Of a stretch of DNA of 64,000 bases, positions 34,120-43,703 are shown piece by piece. Positions within the stretch are counted from its first letter, which is position 1. Each line of letters starts with the position of its first letter. A model generated the notes under the pieces. It was not told the origin of the DNA and did no database searches. It saw nothing but the letters and a program-made list of their open reading frames with translations. The DNA lies in NCBI RefSeq assembly GCF_040779325.2, contig NZ_JBFONT020000001.1, forward strand, positions 1,336,888 through 1,400,887, in the 5' to 3' direction. The DNA is from Aestuariibius violaceus (GTDB lineage Bacteria; Pseudomonadota; Alphaproteobacteria; Rhodobacterales; Rhodobacteraceae). Made by a program: the position numbers and the translations under genes.

Positions 34120-35043
34120 ATGGACCCGCTCTCAAACATTATCGCGCTGCTCCGTCCGCATGACTGCGTTGCAGCGGGGTTCGACGCGGCAGGCGACTGG
34201 TCGATCCAGTTCGCGGCGCATGCGGGCATGAAGTGCAATGCGTTGCTCAAGGGCATGTGCTGGATCGCCGTTGAGGACGAAGCACCCATTCAGCTGGCCG
34301 CGGGGGATTGTGCGATCCTGCCGCGGGGCCGCCCGTTCCTGTTGTCGTCCCGGCCTATGCGCTCTGGCCAGGACGCTCAGATCCTCTATGCGCCCGTTCG
34401 CCATGGCGGGACAGCGATCTACGGCGGCGGCGGCGACTTTTACATGACCGGTGCGCGGTTCCTGCTCTCCGGCCCTCCGGCGGATACCCTGCTGGGCAGC
34501 CTTCCATCTCTCATCATCGTCCGGCCCGGGCCGGAACAGGAGACCGTCCGATGGACGCTGGATCAACTTGCCAACGAACTGCGCAATCCGCGCCCCGGCA
34601 GCGCGCTGTCGATCACGCATCTGTCACATGTTCTTCTGCTGCAGGTTATGCGCAGTCATCTCGCCAGCGGCGCAGCAGCGGGCGTGGGCTGGCTCGCAGC
34701 ATTGTCCGATCCGCGGATTGCACCTGCCGTAGCCGCCATGCACGACTGTCCAAGCCGATCCTGGACGGTACAGGAACTCGCGACCATCGCGGCGCAATCA
34801 CGGACGTCGTTCGCCGTCCGTTTCCGGAAGGTCACAGGCCAGACGCCGATCGAATACCTGACGGAATGGCGAATGCTGATGGCAGCTGATCGCCTAAGCC
34901 GCACCCAGGTCTCGGTCGCAAATGCTGCAGCAGAGGTCGGCTATGCTTCCGAAAGTGCTTTCGGCGTTGCTTTCAAGCGGGTCATGGGACAAGCGCCGCG
35001 CGCCTTCGTTCGCGCCCGAGATGCGCATGGAGACAACCGCTGA
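34120..35043 (+). CDS. AraC-family transcriptional regulator (cupin_6 sensor)
   Basis: 307 residues. The N-terminal cupin-like domain (AAHAGMKCNALLKGMCWIAV ...) resembles the cupin_6 domain of AraC proteins that often flank oxidoreductases. The C-terminal half has two HTH motifs: WTVQELATIAAQSRTSFAVR and SVANAAAEVGYASESAFGVA. It is divergent from the molybdenum hydroxylase operon with 183 bp between, so it probably controls it. ATG 34120 (MDPLSNIIALL) matches the family start; upstream in-frame residues do not. Confidence 0.88.
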   Translation: MDPLSNIIALLRPHDCVAAGFDAAGDWSIQFAAHAGMKCNALLKGMCWIAVEDEAPIQLAAGDCAILPRGRPFLLSSRPMRSGQDAQILYAPVRHGGTAIYGGGGDFYMTGARFLLSGPPADTLLGSLPSLIIVRPGPEQETVRWTLDQLANELRNPRPGSALSITHLSHVLLLQVMRSHLASGAAAGVGWLAALSDPRIAPAVAAMHDCPSRSWTVQELATIAAQSRTSFAVRFRKVTGQTPIEYLTEWRMLMAADRLSRTQVSVANAAAEVGYASESAFGVAFKRVMGQAPRAFVRARDAHGDNR

Positions 35044-35672
35044 GCCGCTCTCCGCACCGATTGGTTGCACAAAAGCGGGACACGTGAGCGCTGCGGAATG
35101 CAGCTTCCACGATGAAGGGAGACGTCAGGTTGAGTGAAGTCTTCTTTGAGAGTGTGGCGCGTGCATCATTGAAAAGAGTACAGAGTATGACGCGTCCGCA
35201 CTGGGCTCCGAAGCAGACCCGAGTTGATACCGCAGCGCGTGAAGTGGGGCGATTTCGCCCGCCATCCCCGGCGGAAACAATCCCGGCCCTTCCGTCCATT
35301 GTCCAAACCGTTGCGCTGCGCTGCAGCAGAACGGTCTGTTACCGGACCATCCGTCGCCAGAATGTCCGACAGGATGCCGACCGGATGCCGACACGAAAGG
35401 CGTGCCTTGTTTCCCTGCATTAACGGGCCAATCCGCCCCGATTCGGGGTTGCGGGCCTTCGGCCCACCGGCCGCGCCGCTCATTTTCCGTTCAGAGATGG
35501 GGCACTCGGGGAAGTGCGGTCCTGCGGGTCTCTCGCCCCGTCCTCATCGCCCAGCAATTTCTTCGGCCGTATTTGATCTTCGTCAAAGCGAACGAAGCCC
35601 CGAAAAAGCTCTATAAAAACAAGCCCTTTCGGAAGGGCCAAACGCCGAACAGACCATAACGCCAAATCACAG
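35044..35672. other. Intergenic region with several GC-rich hairpins
   Basis: No gene I can support; the 103-codon frame at 35112-35423 has random-looking composition. Three hairpins are visible: CCCCGA/TCGGGG near 35437, GGGCC-TTC-GGCCC at 35453-35465, and GCCCTT-TCGG-AAGGGC at 35623-35638. The last is in the probable leader of the antiporter gene, 35 bp before its GTG. A TATAAA-like -10 sits just before that stem. Confidence 0.45.
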
Positions 35673-37397
35673 GTGCCCCACGTGACGGCAGCCATCGAAG
35701 GCTACCTCTTCTACGAGATCGCGGCCCTTCTGGTCCTCGCCGCGGGGGCCGGGTTTGTCGGCCTGATGCTGCGCCAGCCCCTGATCGTCAGCTTCATCGC
35801 CGTCGGCATCCTCGCCGGTCCCTCCGTCCTGAACATCGCCCGCTCCGACGAACAGATCGACCTCCTCGCCGAACTCGGCATCGCCGTCCTGCTCTTCCTC
35901 GTGGGCCTGAAGCTTGATTTCAAGCTCGTGCGTACCCTCGGCCCCGTCGCGCTCGTCACCGGGCTGGGGCAGGTGGCGTTCACCACAATCTTCGGGTTTT
36001 TCATAGGGTTAGCGCTGGGGCTCGACCCGCGCACGGCTTTCTACGTCGCTGTGGCACTCACATTTTCGTCCACCATCATCATCGTCAAGCTCCTGTCGGA
36101 CAAGCGCGAGATCGACGCGCTGCACGGCCGGATCGCGCTCGGTTTTCTGATCGTGCAGGACATCGTGGTGGTCGTCGCGATGATCGTCCTGTCGGCCATC
36201 GGCGTGGGCGGAGGAGAGGACGCAGCCCTCACCGACGTCCTGCTCGTCCTGGGCTACGGGCTTGCAATGCTAGCCGCCGTCGCCGTCTTCATCCGCTACG
36301 CCGCCAACCCATTGGTCGAACGCCTCTCCCGCGCGCCCGAGCTTCTCGTGTCCTTTGCCATCGGCTGGGCCGCCCTTCTGGCTGCACTCGGCCACTACCT
36401 TGGTTTCGGCAAGGAACTGGGCGGGCTTCTGGCAGGCGTCTCCCTCGCCTCCACACCGTTCCGCGAGGCGATTGCAGCACGGCTTGCCAGCCTGCGGGAC
36501 TTCCTGCTGCTGTTCTTCTTCATCGCCCTTGGCGCGTCGCTCGATCTGTCGGTTCTGGGGGCAAGCATCGGCCCCGCGATCCTGCTGTCGCTCTTCGTGC
36601 TGATCGGTAACCCGTTGATCGTGCTCGCCATCATGGGGGCGATGGGTTACCGCAAGCGCACCGGGTTCCTTGCCGGGCTTACCGTGGCACAGATCAGCGA
36701 GTTCTCCCTTATTTTCATGGCGATGGGCCTCACCATCGGCCACGTGACGGAAGAGGCGCTTGGCCTCGTCACACTGGTCGGTCTCGTGACCATCGCCGTC
36801 TCGACCTACATGATCACCTACTCCCATCAGCTCTACACCGTCTTCGAACCGGTCCTCGGCGTCTTCGAACGGCGTACCGACACCCCGCGCGAGGATGCGC
36901 CCGCAGCCATCAGGCCGCATGATGTGCTTCTGTTTGGCCTTGGCCGCTACGGTCTGGGGATCGCGTCTGCTCTGCGTGAGAGCGGCTTCAACGTGCTTGG
37001 CGTCGATTTCAGCCCCGAGGCCGTGCGCGCGGCCCGCGCGAAGGGCTATGACGTGCTGTTCGGCGATGCCACAGATCCGGAGTTTCTGGCGCATCTGCCG
37101 CTCGGCCAGGCCCGCTGGCTGGTGATGGCCGTGCCGGAACATGACACCGGGCTCACCCACGACGATCCGCGTTTTTCACTTCTGCGGGCTGTCCGAGATC
37201 TCGGTTTTTCCGGCAAGGTCGCGGTTGCCGCCCACCGTGACAGCACAGCCGAGGCGCTTGCAGCGGCCCATGCCGATCTTGTTCTGATGCCGTATCGCGA
37301 TGCCGCATTCGCTGCGGCCCGGATGATCACGACGACAGCAGATCGGCCCGCGCCCCTGGCCGAAGATCCCGATGGGCAGAAGGAGCTTATCGCGTGA
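35673..37397 (+). CDS. Kef-type cation:proton antiporter
   Basis: 574 residues of the CPA2 family. The N-terminal membrane domain of about 12 helices contains LAELGIAVLLFLVGLKLDFK and ALTFSSTIIIVKLLSDKREI, typical of the Kef group. The C-terminal TrkA-N Rossmann domain starts about residue 413 (LLFGLGRYGLGIASALR) and continues to GDATDPEFLAHLP, so gating by nucleotide is likely. GTG 35673 is used; GTG 35682 is equally possible. Probably K+ efflux in exchange for H+; ion not certain. Confidence 0.88.
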   Translation: MPHVTAAIEGYLFYEIAALLVLAAGAGFVGLMLRQPLIVSFIAVGILAGPSVLNIARSDEQIDLLAELGIAVLLFLVGLKLDFKLVRTLGPVALVTGLGQVAFTTIFGFFIGLALGLDPRTAFYVAVALTFSSTIIIVKLLSDKREIDALHGRIALGFLIVQDIVVVVAMIVLSAIGVGGGEDAALTDVLLVLGYGLAMLAAVAVFIRYAANPLVERLSRAPELLVSFAIGWAALLAALGHYLGFGKELGGLLAGVSLASTPFREAIAARLASLRDFLLLFFFIALGASLDLSVLGASIGPAILLSLFVLIGNPLIVLAIMGAMGYRKRTGFLAGLTVAQISEFSLIFMAMGLTIGHVTEEALGLVTLVGLVTIAVSTYMITYSHQLYTVFEPVLGVFERRTDTPREDAPAAIRPHDVLLFGLGRYGLGIASALRESGFNVLGVDFSPEAVRAARAKGYDVLFGDATDPEFLAHLPLGQARWLVMAVPEHDTGLTHDDPRFSLLRAVRDLGFSGKVAVAAHRDSTAEALAAAHADLVLMPYRDAAFAAARMITTTADRPAPLAEDPDGQKELIA

Positions 37398-37439
37398 CGC
37401 CCCGATAGACCTACTGGGGCGTCTCTTTGCACCAAGTGC

Positions 37440-38066
37440 TTACGCCGGATCTTGACCGCCGACCTCGCCGATTTCTTCGCCGTTGAGATAGAGAGACGTC
37501 ACAACCGGGGTGGCGCTGGCTACTGCCTGCAGCGCCATGCAGGCGCGGCGGCAATATTGCACGAATTCAGCGATCTTCTGCGGGCTTTCCGGGCTTTCGA
37601 TGATCAGGTTCATCTCCATCCCCTCGGCGATGCCGGAGACGTCCTCGGGCTTCACCGCGCCGAGGTCGAGCGTCGTTTTCCAGGTGGAGCGCTGCTCAAG
37701 CCGGGCGCTGTCGATCGTGAAGCCGCGGCCCTTGGCCAGCATCTCTACGTGGCTCATGAGGCACAGGCCCAGCCCCGCGGCAAAGTACATCAGCGGCGAT
37801 GGTGCGGTACCCCGCCCGCCGACGGCGGTGCCCTCGTCACTGATGACTTCCCAAGTGCCGCCGTTAGGCACGTTGGAGAAGATCGTGACCTTCTTCAGAT
37901 GCTTGCCTTGCGGCATGGCCTCCACATTGACATGCGCATCGAAGCGCATCTGATCACCCTGCTTCACCTTCTCAAAGCTTGGGTCGGGCAGCGTTTCCTG
38001 CACGGGTTGTGAATCGACTCTGCGGACGATGGTTTCAGGGCTCATGGTCCAGGACAGATCGTTCAT
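37440..38066 (-). CDS. OsmC-family protein
   Basis: 208 residues. The core GRGTAPSPLMYFAAGLGLCL (Ser/Gly-rich pocket) and the second-Cys region YCRRACMALQAVASATPV match OsmC/Ohr-like folds, which reduce organic peroxides through a Cys pair. The first Cys is in GLCLMSH and the second in CRRAC. ATG 38066 has AAGGA nine bases upstream; an ATG 16 codons earlier gives a lysine-rich extension. Substrate not determined. It lies 43 bp past the antiporter, on the opposite strand. Confidence 0.82.
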   Translation of the reverse strand: MNDLSWTMSPETIVRRVDSQPVQETLPDPSFEKVKQGDQMRFDAHVNVEAMPQGKHLKKVTIFSNVPNGGTWEVISDEGTAVGGRGTAPSPLMYFAAGLGLCLMSHVEMLAKGRGFTIDSARLEQRSTWKTTLDLGAVKPEDVSGIAEGMEMNLIIESPESPQKIAEFVQYCRRACMALQAVASATPVVTSLYLNGEEIGEVGGQDPA

Positions 38067-38151
38067 CTTGAGGTTTCCTTTCTTGGTTGGGTTGATCTTT
38101 GTCTGATCGCGCATCGTGCGGTTCCCGCGCGAGGTGGCTTTCACTACCTGT

Positions 38152-38582
38152 CTAGGCGGTCGCCATTTTCACCTCTTCCGTCTGGGCCGCGCGACGGGGC
38201 CTGCTGAAGAAAACCGAGTAAAGCACCGGTACGAAGCCAAGCGTCAGGACCGTTCCGACGACGAGGCCGCCGGCCATGACCACAGCCATGCCGTAGAACA
38301 GTGGGTCGTTCGACAGGATGAGCGGCAGAAGGCCGAGGATCGTCGTGACGGCCGTCAGTATAATGGGGCGCAGGCGGCGCTTGGCGGCTTCGACGATGGC
38401 TGCATCGACCAGTAGGCCAAGCGCGATAACGAGCGTGGCGAGGTTCATCCGGTCCGGCGGGAGCCCGACGAGCCCATGACGGCGAGCGTCGACAGCATCA
38501 CGATGGCGGCGATCAGGCCGCCCCGCATGGCCAGAGGGGTGACTAGCATGGCACGAGAGATCGAGGCGACATCGTCGATCAT
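38152..38582 (-). pseudogene. RND efflux transporter remnant
   Basis: Two pieces of an RND pump remain. A strong AAGGAGC ribosome site precedes ATG 38582, reading about 44 codons (VTPLAMRGGLIAAIVMLSTL) before a TGA. A shift of frame there continues as LPPDRMNLATLVIALGLLVD, which belongs near the first-half TM region of RND pumps. It then jumps directly to AAIVEAAKRRLRPIILTAVT, the conserved C-terminal half. The final 80 residues up to the stop are well preserved. So there is one frameshift and a deletion of most of the porter domains. Non-functional as a pump. Confidence 0.75.
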
Positions 38583-39012
38583 GTCAAAGCTCCTTCCGGT
38601 TTCCGACATACTCAATGGCGTGCTTCCAAAGCTGGGTCAGACATGCTGGTATGGAAACGGCTGGAACCGAGAAGCCTCGTTCCGCAAGTGAAACGAGCCG
38701 ACGTACTTCGTTGCGTCAGGCGCGGAGGTGAGGATGGCGACGCCTGCCTTTGTCTGGGAGGACCTGCCCGCGCAGCTAGGAAGAGATGGGCATTCCGCGG
38801 ATAGGAAGTTGAGACGCGATCCCGACTTGTCTTTGAAAGTGCCAGAGGCGACCTTCTCCCGATCTGGTAACTCTATCGACTGCGTGGAGGAGACCTTTTA
38901 CCGATATGTCTGATGTCACCAGACTTTCCGATCTTGTCGCGATGGGGCCGTCGGGATTCACGCCCATCTCCATCCGGGAATGGAAGGGGCGTCTTTATCC
39001 GCTCCGAGCTCG
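38583..39012. other. Intergenic region upstream of a LysR gene
   Basis: No gene recognised. The minus-strand end borders the ribosome site of the RND remnant, and the plus-strand end holds the LysR promoter. Short frames here show no conserved motif. Confidence 0.4.
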
Positions 39013-39915
39013 ATGCCGCTGAACGGTATCGCAAGTCTCGACGATCTCCGGCTGTTCTGGATGATTCACGAGGCTGGCAGCATCAGCGCGGCAGCGCGCC
39101 GTTTCGGGACGTCGAAAGCCCGCCTGTCGCGATCGCTCGCCCGGCTGGAAGATGAGGTTGGGATGCCGCTCTTTGACCGGATGAGCACCGGGCTCAAGAT
39201 CACGCAGACCGGTGAACTGCTGCTGCCCGCCGCCGAGGAGGCGACACGGGCTGGCAGCCGGGCCGAAGACCTGTTGCGCCGGGCGCAGGCGACGCCGCAG
39301 GGCCATCTGCGCATCGCAGCAAGCGCTCTTTCGGCGCAGCAGATCCTCGGCCCCGTTCTTGCTCAGATGAGCGTCGAGTTTCCCGAGGTCACTCCGATGG
39401 TCCAGATCTCGGCCCTTGGCCCCGATCCGCTGGCCGAGGATCTCGACCTCGTGCTGAGGCTCGGGCGGCCGGAAGAACCCTATCTGATCGCTCGCCGTAT
39501 CCTTGGTTCGCATTTCCGGCTCTATGCCAGCGCGACGGACGCCCGCATTACCGATCTTGCCGATCCCGAGGCGGTGGCGTCGCTTGGCCGCATCGTTATC
39601 GATGTGCCAGGTGCCCCTCGGGATTGGATCCTGACCGGCCCGGACGACGCGCCTCTCGTGCTTGACGGGCCGCCCATTTGTTTGGTGGAAGATCCGACAG
39701 TCGCGCTCGGCATCCTACGCGCGGGTCGAGGGGTTGCCTTCCTGCCGGCGATCTTCGGCGAACCACGGGTCGCGGCGGGCGACTTTCGTCGCGCGCTGCC
39801 CGATCACGAGGGGCCGCCGATCGAGGTCTATGCATCGTTTCCTCCGAAACGCGCCAGCGTGCCTGCTGTGCGCGCCTTTATCGACCTCTTGGTCCGTATG
39901 ACCGGAACCGTCTAG
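39013..39915 (+). CDS. LysR-family transcriptional regulator
   Basis: 300 residues. The N-terminal HTH is LDDLRLFWMIHEAGSISAAA through FGTSKARLSRSLARLEDEVG; the LysR substrate-binding domain begins at about residue 88 (GHLRIAASALSAQQILGPVL). ATG 39013 (MPLNGIASLDDL) fits the family; ATG 38980 would add an unusual leader. It reads away from the RND remnant, which may be what is left of its former target. Confidence 0.9.
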   Translation: MPLNGIASLDDLRLFWMIHEAGSISAAARRFGTSKARLSRSLARLEDEVGMPLFDRMSTGLKITQTGELLLPAAEEATRAGSRAEDLLRRAQATPQGHLRIAASALSAQQILGPVLAQMSVEFPEVTPMVQISALGPDPLAEDLDLVLRLGRPEEPYLIARRILGSHFRLYASATDARITDLADPEAVASLGRIVIDVPGAPRDWILTGPDDAPLVLDGPPICLVEDPTVALGILRAGRGVAFLPAIFGEPRVAAGDFRRALPDHEGPPIEVYASFPPKRASVPAVRAFIDLLVRMTGTV

Positions 39916-40067
39916 CCGCGTCGGGGAACCCCCTTCCTGCGGCGTTTCGAAACAGGAACGTCGCATTTCCGATGCGACAGTTCCGCCCGAACGGTCCGCC
40001 ACCCATCTCTGTGCCGACCAACGCAACGGCAGTAACAGCGTAAGTGCCGCCGAAGAGAGAGGTTGCC

Positions 40068-41126
40068 ATGACCGACCAGGACAAGACCCATCAAATGAAG
40101 CGCAAGATCATGTTGGCGCTGCAGGGTGGCGGCTCACATGGCGCGATCGGATGGGGCGCACTCGACGCCCTGCTCGATGAGCCCAAGCTTGAGATTACTG
40201 CGATCAGCGGCACGAGCGCTGGAGCGATGAACGCGGCGGTTCTGGCGGCAGGCTGGGCGGCAGGTGGCCCGGGGCGGGCGCGCGAGGCACTGGCCGCCTA
40301 TTGGCGTGCGGTCAGCCGGTCCGGCATGATGTCGCCCCTTCGGCGTACGCCGTTCTCCCGATGGACCGGCAGCTGGAGCCTTGATGACAGTCCGGCCTAC
40401 CAATGGTTCGACCTCATGTCGCGGTTGGTCTCGCCATACCAGATGACTCCCGGTGATCTGCACCCGCTGCGGTCGATCCTTGCCGAGCATGTCGATTTCG
40501 CTGCGCTGAACTCCGATGCCGCCCCGCGCGTCTACATCACCGCAACCAATGTCCGCACGGGCCTGCCGCGCGTTTTCAGCCAGCCGAACCTGACCGCCGA
40601 AGGTCTGCTTGCCTCGGCCGCGCTGCCGTCGATGTTCAAGGCCGTCGAGATCGACGGTGAAGCCTATTGGGATGGCGGATACGTTGGTAACCCTGCCCTC
40701 TTTCCGCTGATCCGGTCGCGCCGCGCCTGTGACCTGATACTGATCCAGACCAATCCGTTCTCGCGCCCTGACGTCCCGACGACTTCGCGTGACATCAACA
40801 ACCGCCTCAATGAAATCACTTTTAACAGTGCTCTGTTGAAAGAGCTCAGAGCCGCGATGATGGCACGTAGAGCAATGCCTGACGTGCCGGATATCCGTCT
40901 GCATCGTGTTCATGCAGATGACGAGCTTGCGCAGTTTTCACCGTCGTCAAAGCTGAACGTCGAGTGGGCCTATCTCAGCCATCTGCATGACCGTGGCCTG
41001 GCCCATGGGGAGGCATTCCTGCGCCGTCACGGCGCCGATATCGGGCAGCGCGCCACCTTTGATCCCTCGCCGATGCTCGAGGGGATCATGGACGGGCCCA
41101 TGGATATGGAGGAGGTGGCGGGATGA
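40068..41126 (+). CDS. Patatin-like phospholipase
   Basis: 352 residues, a lipid acyl hydrolase with a Ser-Asp dyad. The oxyanion loop is LQGGGSHGAIGWG (about residue 19), the nucleophile Ser50 lies in GTSAG, and Asp202 lies in YWDGGYVGNP. No signal peptide. ATG 40068 follows AGAGAGG. Its stop overlaps the GntP permease start (ATGA). In many proteobacteria this pair sits with 3-hydroxybutyrate dehydrogenase, suggesting a role in hydroxybutyrate or polyhydroxybutyrate use, but no bdhA is present here. Confidence 0.88.
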   Translation: MTDQDKTHQMKRKIMLALQGGGSHGAIGWGALDALLDEPKLEITAISGTSAGAMNAAVLAAGWAAGGPGRAREALAAYWRAVSRSGMMSPLRRTPFSRWTGSWSLDDSPAYQWFDLMSRLVSPYQMTPGDLHPLRSILAEHVDFAALNSDAAPRVYITATNVRTGLPRVFSQPNLTAEGLLASAALPSMFKAVEIDGEAYWDGGYVGNPALFPLIRSRRACDLILIQTNPFSRPDVPTTSRDINNRLNEITFNSALLKELRAAMMARRAMPDVPDIRLHRVHADDELAQFSPSSKLNVEWAYLSHLHDRGLAHGEAFLRRHGADIGQRATFDPSPMLEGIMDGPMDMEEVAG

Positions 41127-42565
41127 TTGGCCTTCTCGGTATTCTTCTAGCGCTAACTCTACTGATCTGGCTCGCCTTTCGCGGCATCAGCGTGCTGATA
41201 CTCGGTCCGGTAATGGCTTTGCTGGCGGCGGCATTTTCGATGCAGCCGGGGCTTGCGACCTACACCCAGGTCTTCATGCCTGCGGCCGGCGGCTTCATCA
41301 TCAATTTCTTTCCACTGTTCCTTCTTGGCGCAATTTTCGGCCGACTGATGGACGATAGCGGCTCGGCCCGCGCCATCGCAGACGGTATCGTCGACCGGCT
41401 TGGCGCGGCGCAGGCGATCCCAGCCATCGTGCTATCCTGCGCGGTGCTGACTTACGGCGGTGTGTCGCTCTTTGTCGTGGCCTTTGCGATCTATCCCGTG
41501 GCTGCGGCTCTCTTCCGGCTTGCTGACATTCCCAAGCGTCTGATTCCCGGGACCATCGCACTTGGTGCATTCACCTTCACGATGACCGCTTTGCCTGGGA
41601 CGCCAGCGATTCAGAATGCTATCCCGATGCCCTATTTCGGCACGACGCCCTTTGCCGCCCCGGGTCTTGGCATCATCGCGGCATTCACCATGGCAAGCCT
41701 TGGCCTCGGTTGGCTTGTCCTGCAGCAGCGCCGTGCTCGCGCAGCGGGCGAAGGTTACGGCGCCGAGGCAGGTGGAATGCCTCAACTCGACAACGGTGGT
41801 CATGCGCTGGCTACCGAGCGTGGCTATGACCTGCGCGAGATCGAAGGGGCAGCACGGGCGGGCCGCCCGCCCGTTTGGATCGGGGTTTTGCCCATCGTGA
41901 TCGTGATCGCTCTGAACTACACGCTTAGCGTTCACGTCCTCCCCGCGCTCGACACCAGCTACCTTGCCCATCCCGAGTTCGGTGCGGCGACCATCGCAGA
42001 CGTGCGGGGCATCTGGGCGATCATCGTCTCACTGACCGTCGCGATCCTGGCCATCCTCGCGCTGAACCGGTCCCGCCTTGCCGATATTCCCGGATCCCTG
42101 GGTGACGGTGCGAACGCGTCGGTCTTGCCGATCTTCAACACCGCAAGCCTTGTCGGCTTTGGCGCCGTCGTCGCAGCGCTTCCCGCCTTTGCATTGGTTC
42201 GCGGCGCCGTAGAGGGGCTGGGTGGTGGCGTTCTGGTGTCACTTGCGCTGTCCACAAATATCCTGGCCGGTCTCACCGGATCGGCCTCAGGCGGGATGAG
42301 CATCGCGCTTGAGGCGCTCGGCGCAGACTATCTGGCGCTTGCGAGGGATCAGGGGATCTCGCCCGAGCTGCTGCACCGAGTGACGTCGATCGCCACAGGC
42401 GGGCTCGATAGCCTGCCGCATAATGGCGCCGTCATCACTCTTCTGGCGATCTGCGGTCTCACACATCGGGAGAGTTACCGCGATATCGCCATCGTGGCCG
42501 TCGCTGCCCCTATTGTTGCTCTCGTCGTAGTCATCGTGCTTGGAACGCTCTTCGGATCCTTTTGA
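41123..42565 (+). CDS. GntP-family permease
   Basis: 480 residues, about 12 membrane helices. It contains FPLFLLGAIFGRLMDDSGSA and FTFTMTALPGTPAIQNAIPM, typical of GntP (gluconate/hydroxybutyrate:H+ symport). TGSASGGMSIALEALG and HRVTSIATGGLDSLPHNGAV are also characteristic. The central hydrophilic loop is around GYGAEAGGMPQLDNGG. Translation overlaps the patatin gene. With a lipase partner, a hydroxybutyrate-type substrate is more likely than gluconate, as inference. Confidence 0.88.
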   Translation: MIGLLGILLALTLLIWLAFRGISVLILGPVMALLAAAFSMQPGLATYTQVFMPAAGGFIINFFPLFLLGAIFGRLMDDSGSARAIADGIVDRLGAAQAIPAIVLSCAVLTYGGVSLFVVAFAIYPVAAALFRLADIPKRLIPGTIALGAFTFTMTALPGTPAIQNAIPMPYFGTTPFAAPGLGIIAAFTMASLGLGWLVLQQRRARAAGEGYGAEAGGMPQLDNGGHALATERGYDLREIEGAARAGRPPVWIGVLPIVIVIALNYTLSVHVLPALDTSYLAHPEFGAATIADVRGIWAIIVSLTVAILAILALNRSRLADIPGSLGDGANASVLPIFNTASLVGFGAVVAALPAFALVRGAVEGLGGGVLVSLALSTNILAGLTGSASGGMSIALEALGADYLALARDQGISPELLHRVTSIATGGLDSLPHNGAVITLLAICGLTHRESYRDIAIVAVAAPIVALVVVIVLGTLFGSF

Positions 42566-42880
42566 AGAAGCCCTCCCGTTCTCGTCTTGGGATCCAAGGA
42601 AAGCATCCGCCGCGCACAATCCAGCTCTTGGGCTAGCTTGCGCGGCGGCACAGCTGCGTAATGCTGTGACCGCCTCTTGGGGCCTTTGAGCGCGATCCAG
42701 GTTTTCTCTTCGGTCCTCAAGTGCCTGGTTCGCCAGCTCGCCCCCGGTCTTCAGCCAAGAGAATGAGCAAATGGCCGTTCTCGTTGAATCGTCCCAAACT
42801 GTCCGATTGTCGTTCGTGTCGGGGCGTCACCCTACTGTCACAGCAACGTCGTAGACGGCTCAAAATGGCCAGGGCAGCCC
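42566..42880. other. Intergenic region upstream of plcP
   Basis: 315 bp with no supported gene. Its right end carries the PhoB-box-like repeats at 42824-42852. Confidence 0.4.
42824..42852 (+). promoter_or_regulatory. Pho-box-like heptamer repeats before plcP
   Basis: GCGTCAC (42824) - CCTA - CTGTCAC (42835) - AGCA - ACGTCGT (42846): heptamers repeating every 11 bp, the spacing of PhoB sites (consensus CTGTCAT). The middle unit matches at 6 of 7 positions, the others less well. It ends about 28 bp before the plcP start. This is consistent with induction by phosphate starvation; binding is inferred. Confidence 0.55.
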
Positions 42881-43681
42881 TTGAGTTATCGGACCATATT
42901 CCTCTCTGACGTTCACTTGGGCACCCGAGGGTGCCAAGCTGAGCTCCTGTTGGGCTTTCTTGCCCAACACGATGCACAGACCATTTACCTCGTCGGCGAT
43001 GTCTTCGATGGCTGGAAGCTGCGGCGCGGCTGGCACTGGCCGCAAAGTCATAACGACGTCATTTTTGCCCTTCTCGACAAGGCGCGGCAGGGAACTCGCG
43101 TCATCTTCATCCCCGGCAATCATGACGAGGTCGCTCGGAACTACTTCGGAACTCATTTCGGCGGGATTGAGGTGGTTCCACGGGCCGAGTTCGTCGCCGC
43201 CGATGGCAAGCGCTTTCTGGTAACCCACGGCGATGAGTTCGACACGGTCGTTGTAAATGCGCGATGGGTCGCCCATCTGGGGGATCGCTTCTATGCGCTG
43301 CTGCTGTGGCTTAATCCCAAGATCAACGCGGTTCGCAGGTTGTGGACACGGCGCTATTGGTCCCTGTCCAAGTGGGCAAAGGGGCAGGTGAAGCAAGCGG
43401 TCAGCTTCATTGGTCAGTACGAGAAGGTGCTGGCTGACGATGCCCGGCGGGGCGGTTTCGACGGCGTGATCTGCGGGCATATCCACCACGCCAATATCCG
43501 CCGGATCGGCGATATTCTCTACGTTAATACAGGCGATTGGGTAGAGAGTTGCACTGCGATCCTCGAAGACGGAACCGGTAAGCTGACACTTGTCGATTGG
43601 GAGGCAAGAATTGCTCGCCGCAAGGCTCTGGCGCGGCGCGTCAAATACAGGAAGACGACAAAGCCGAAAGAACCGGCATAG
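42881..43681 (+). CDS. plcP: PlcP-type phospholipase C (calcineurin-like metallophosphoesterase)
   Basis: 266 residues, related to LpxH-like UDP-2,3-diacylglucosamine pyrophosphatases. Metal ligands are visible: SDVHLG (Asp10, His12), VGDVFDGW (Asp40), GNHDE (Asn80, His81), VTHGDEFD and CGHIHHA. Placed immediately before btaA and btaB, it fits PlcP. That enzyme removes phospho-headgroups from membrane phospholipids under phosphate limitation and leaves diacylglycerol for betaine-lipid synthesis. The start is TTG 42881. If it were LpxH, linkage to btaAB would be unexpected. Confidence 0.85.
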   Translation: MSYRTIFLSDVHLGTRGCQAELLLGFLAQHDAQTIYLVGDVFDGWKLRRGWHWPQSHNDVIFALLDKARQGTRVIFIPGNHDEVARNYFGTHFGGIEVVPRAEFVAADGKRFLVTHGDEFDTVVVNARWVAHLGDRFYALLLWLNPKINAVRRLWTRRYWSLSKWAKGQVKQAVSFIGQYEKVLADDARRGGFDGVICGHIHHANIRRIGDILYVNTGDWVESCTAILEDGTGKLTLVDWEARIARRKALARRVKYRKTTKPKEPA

Positions 43682-43703
43682 ACGCCAACCGATAGGAAAT
43701 GAT

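Noticed and set aside
35112..35423. 103-codon frame between AraC and the antiporter
   Set aside because: No conserved motif, poor ribosome site and composition like intergenic DNA.
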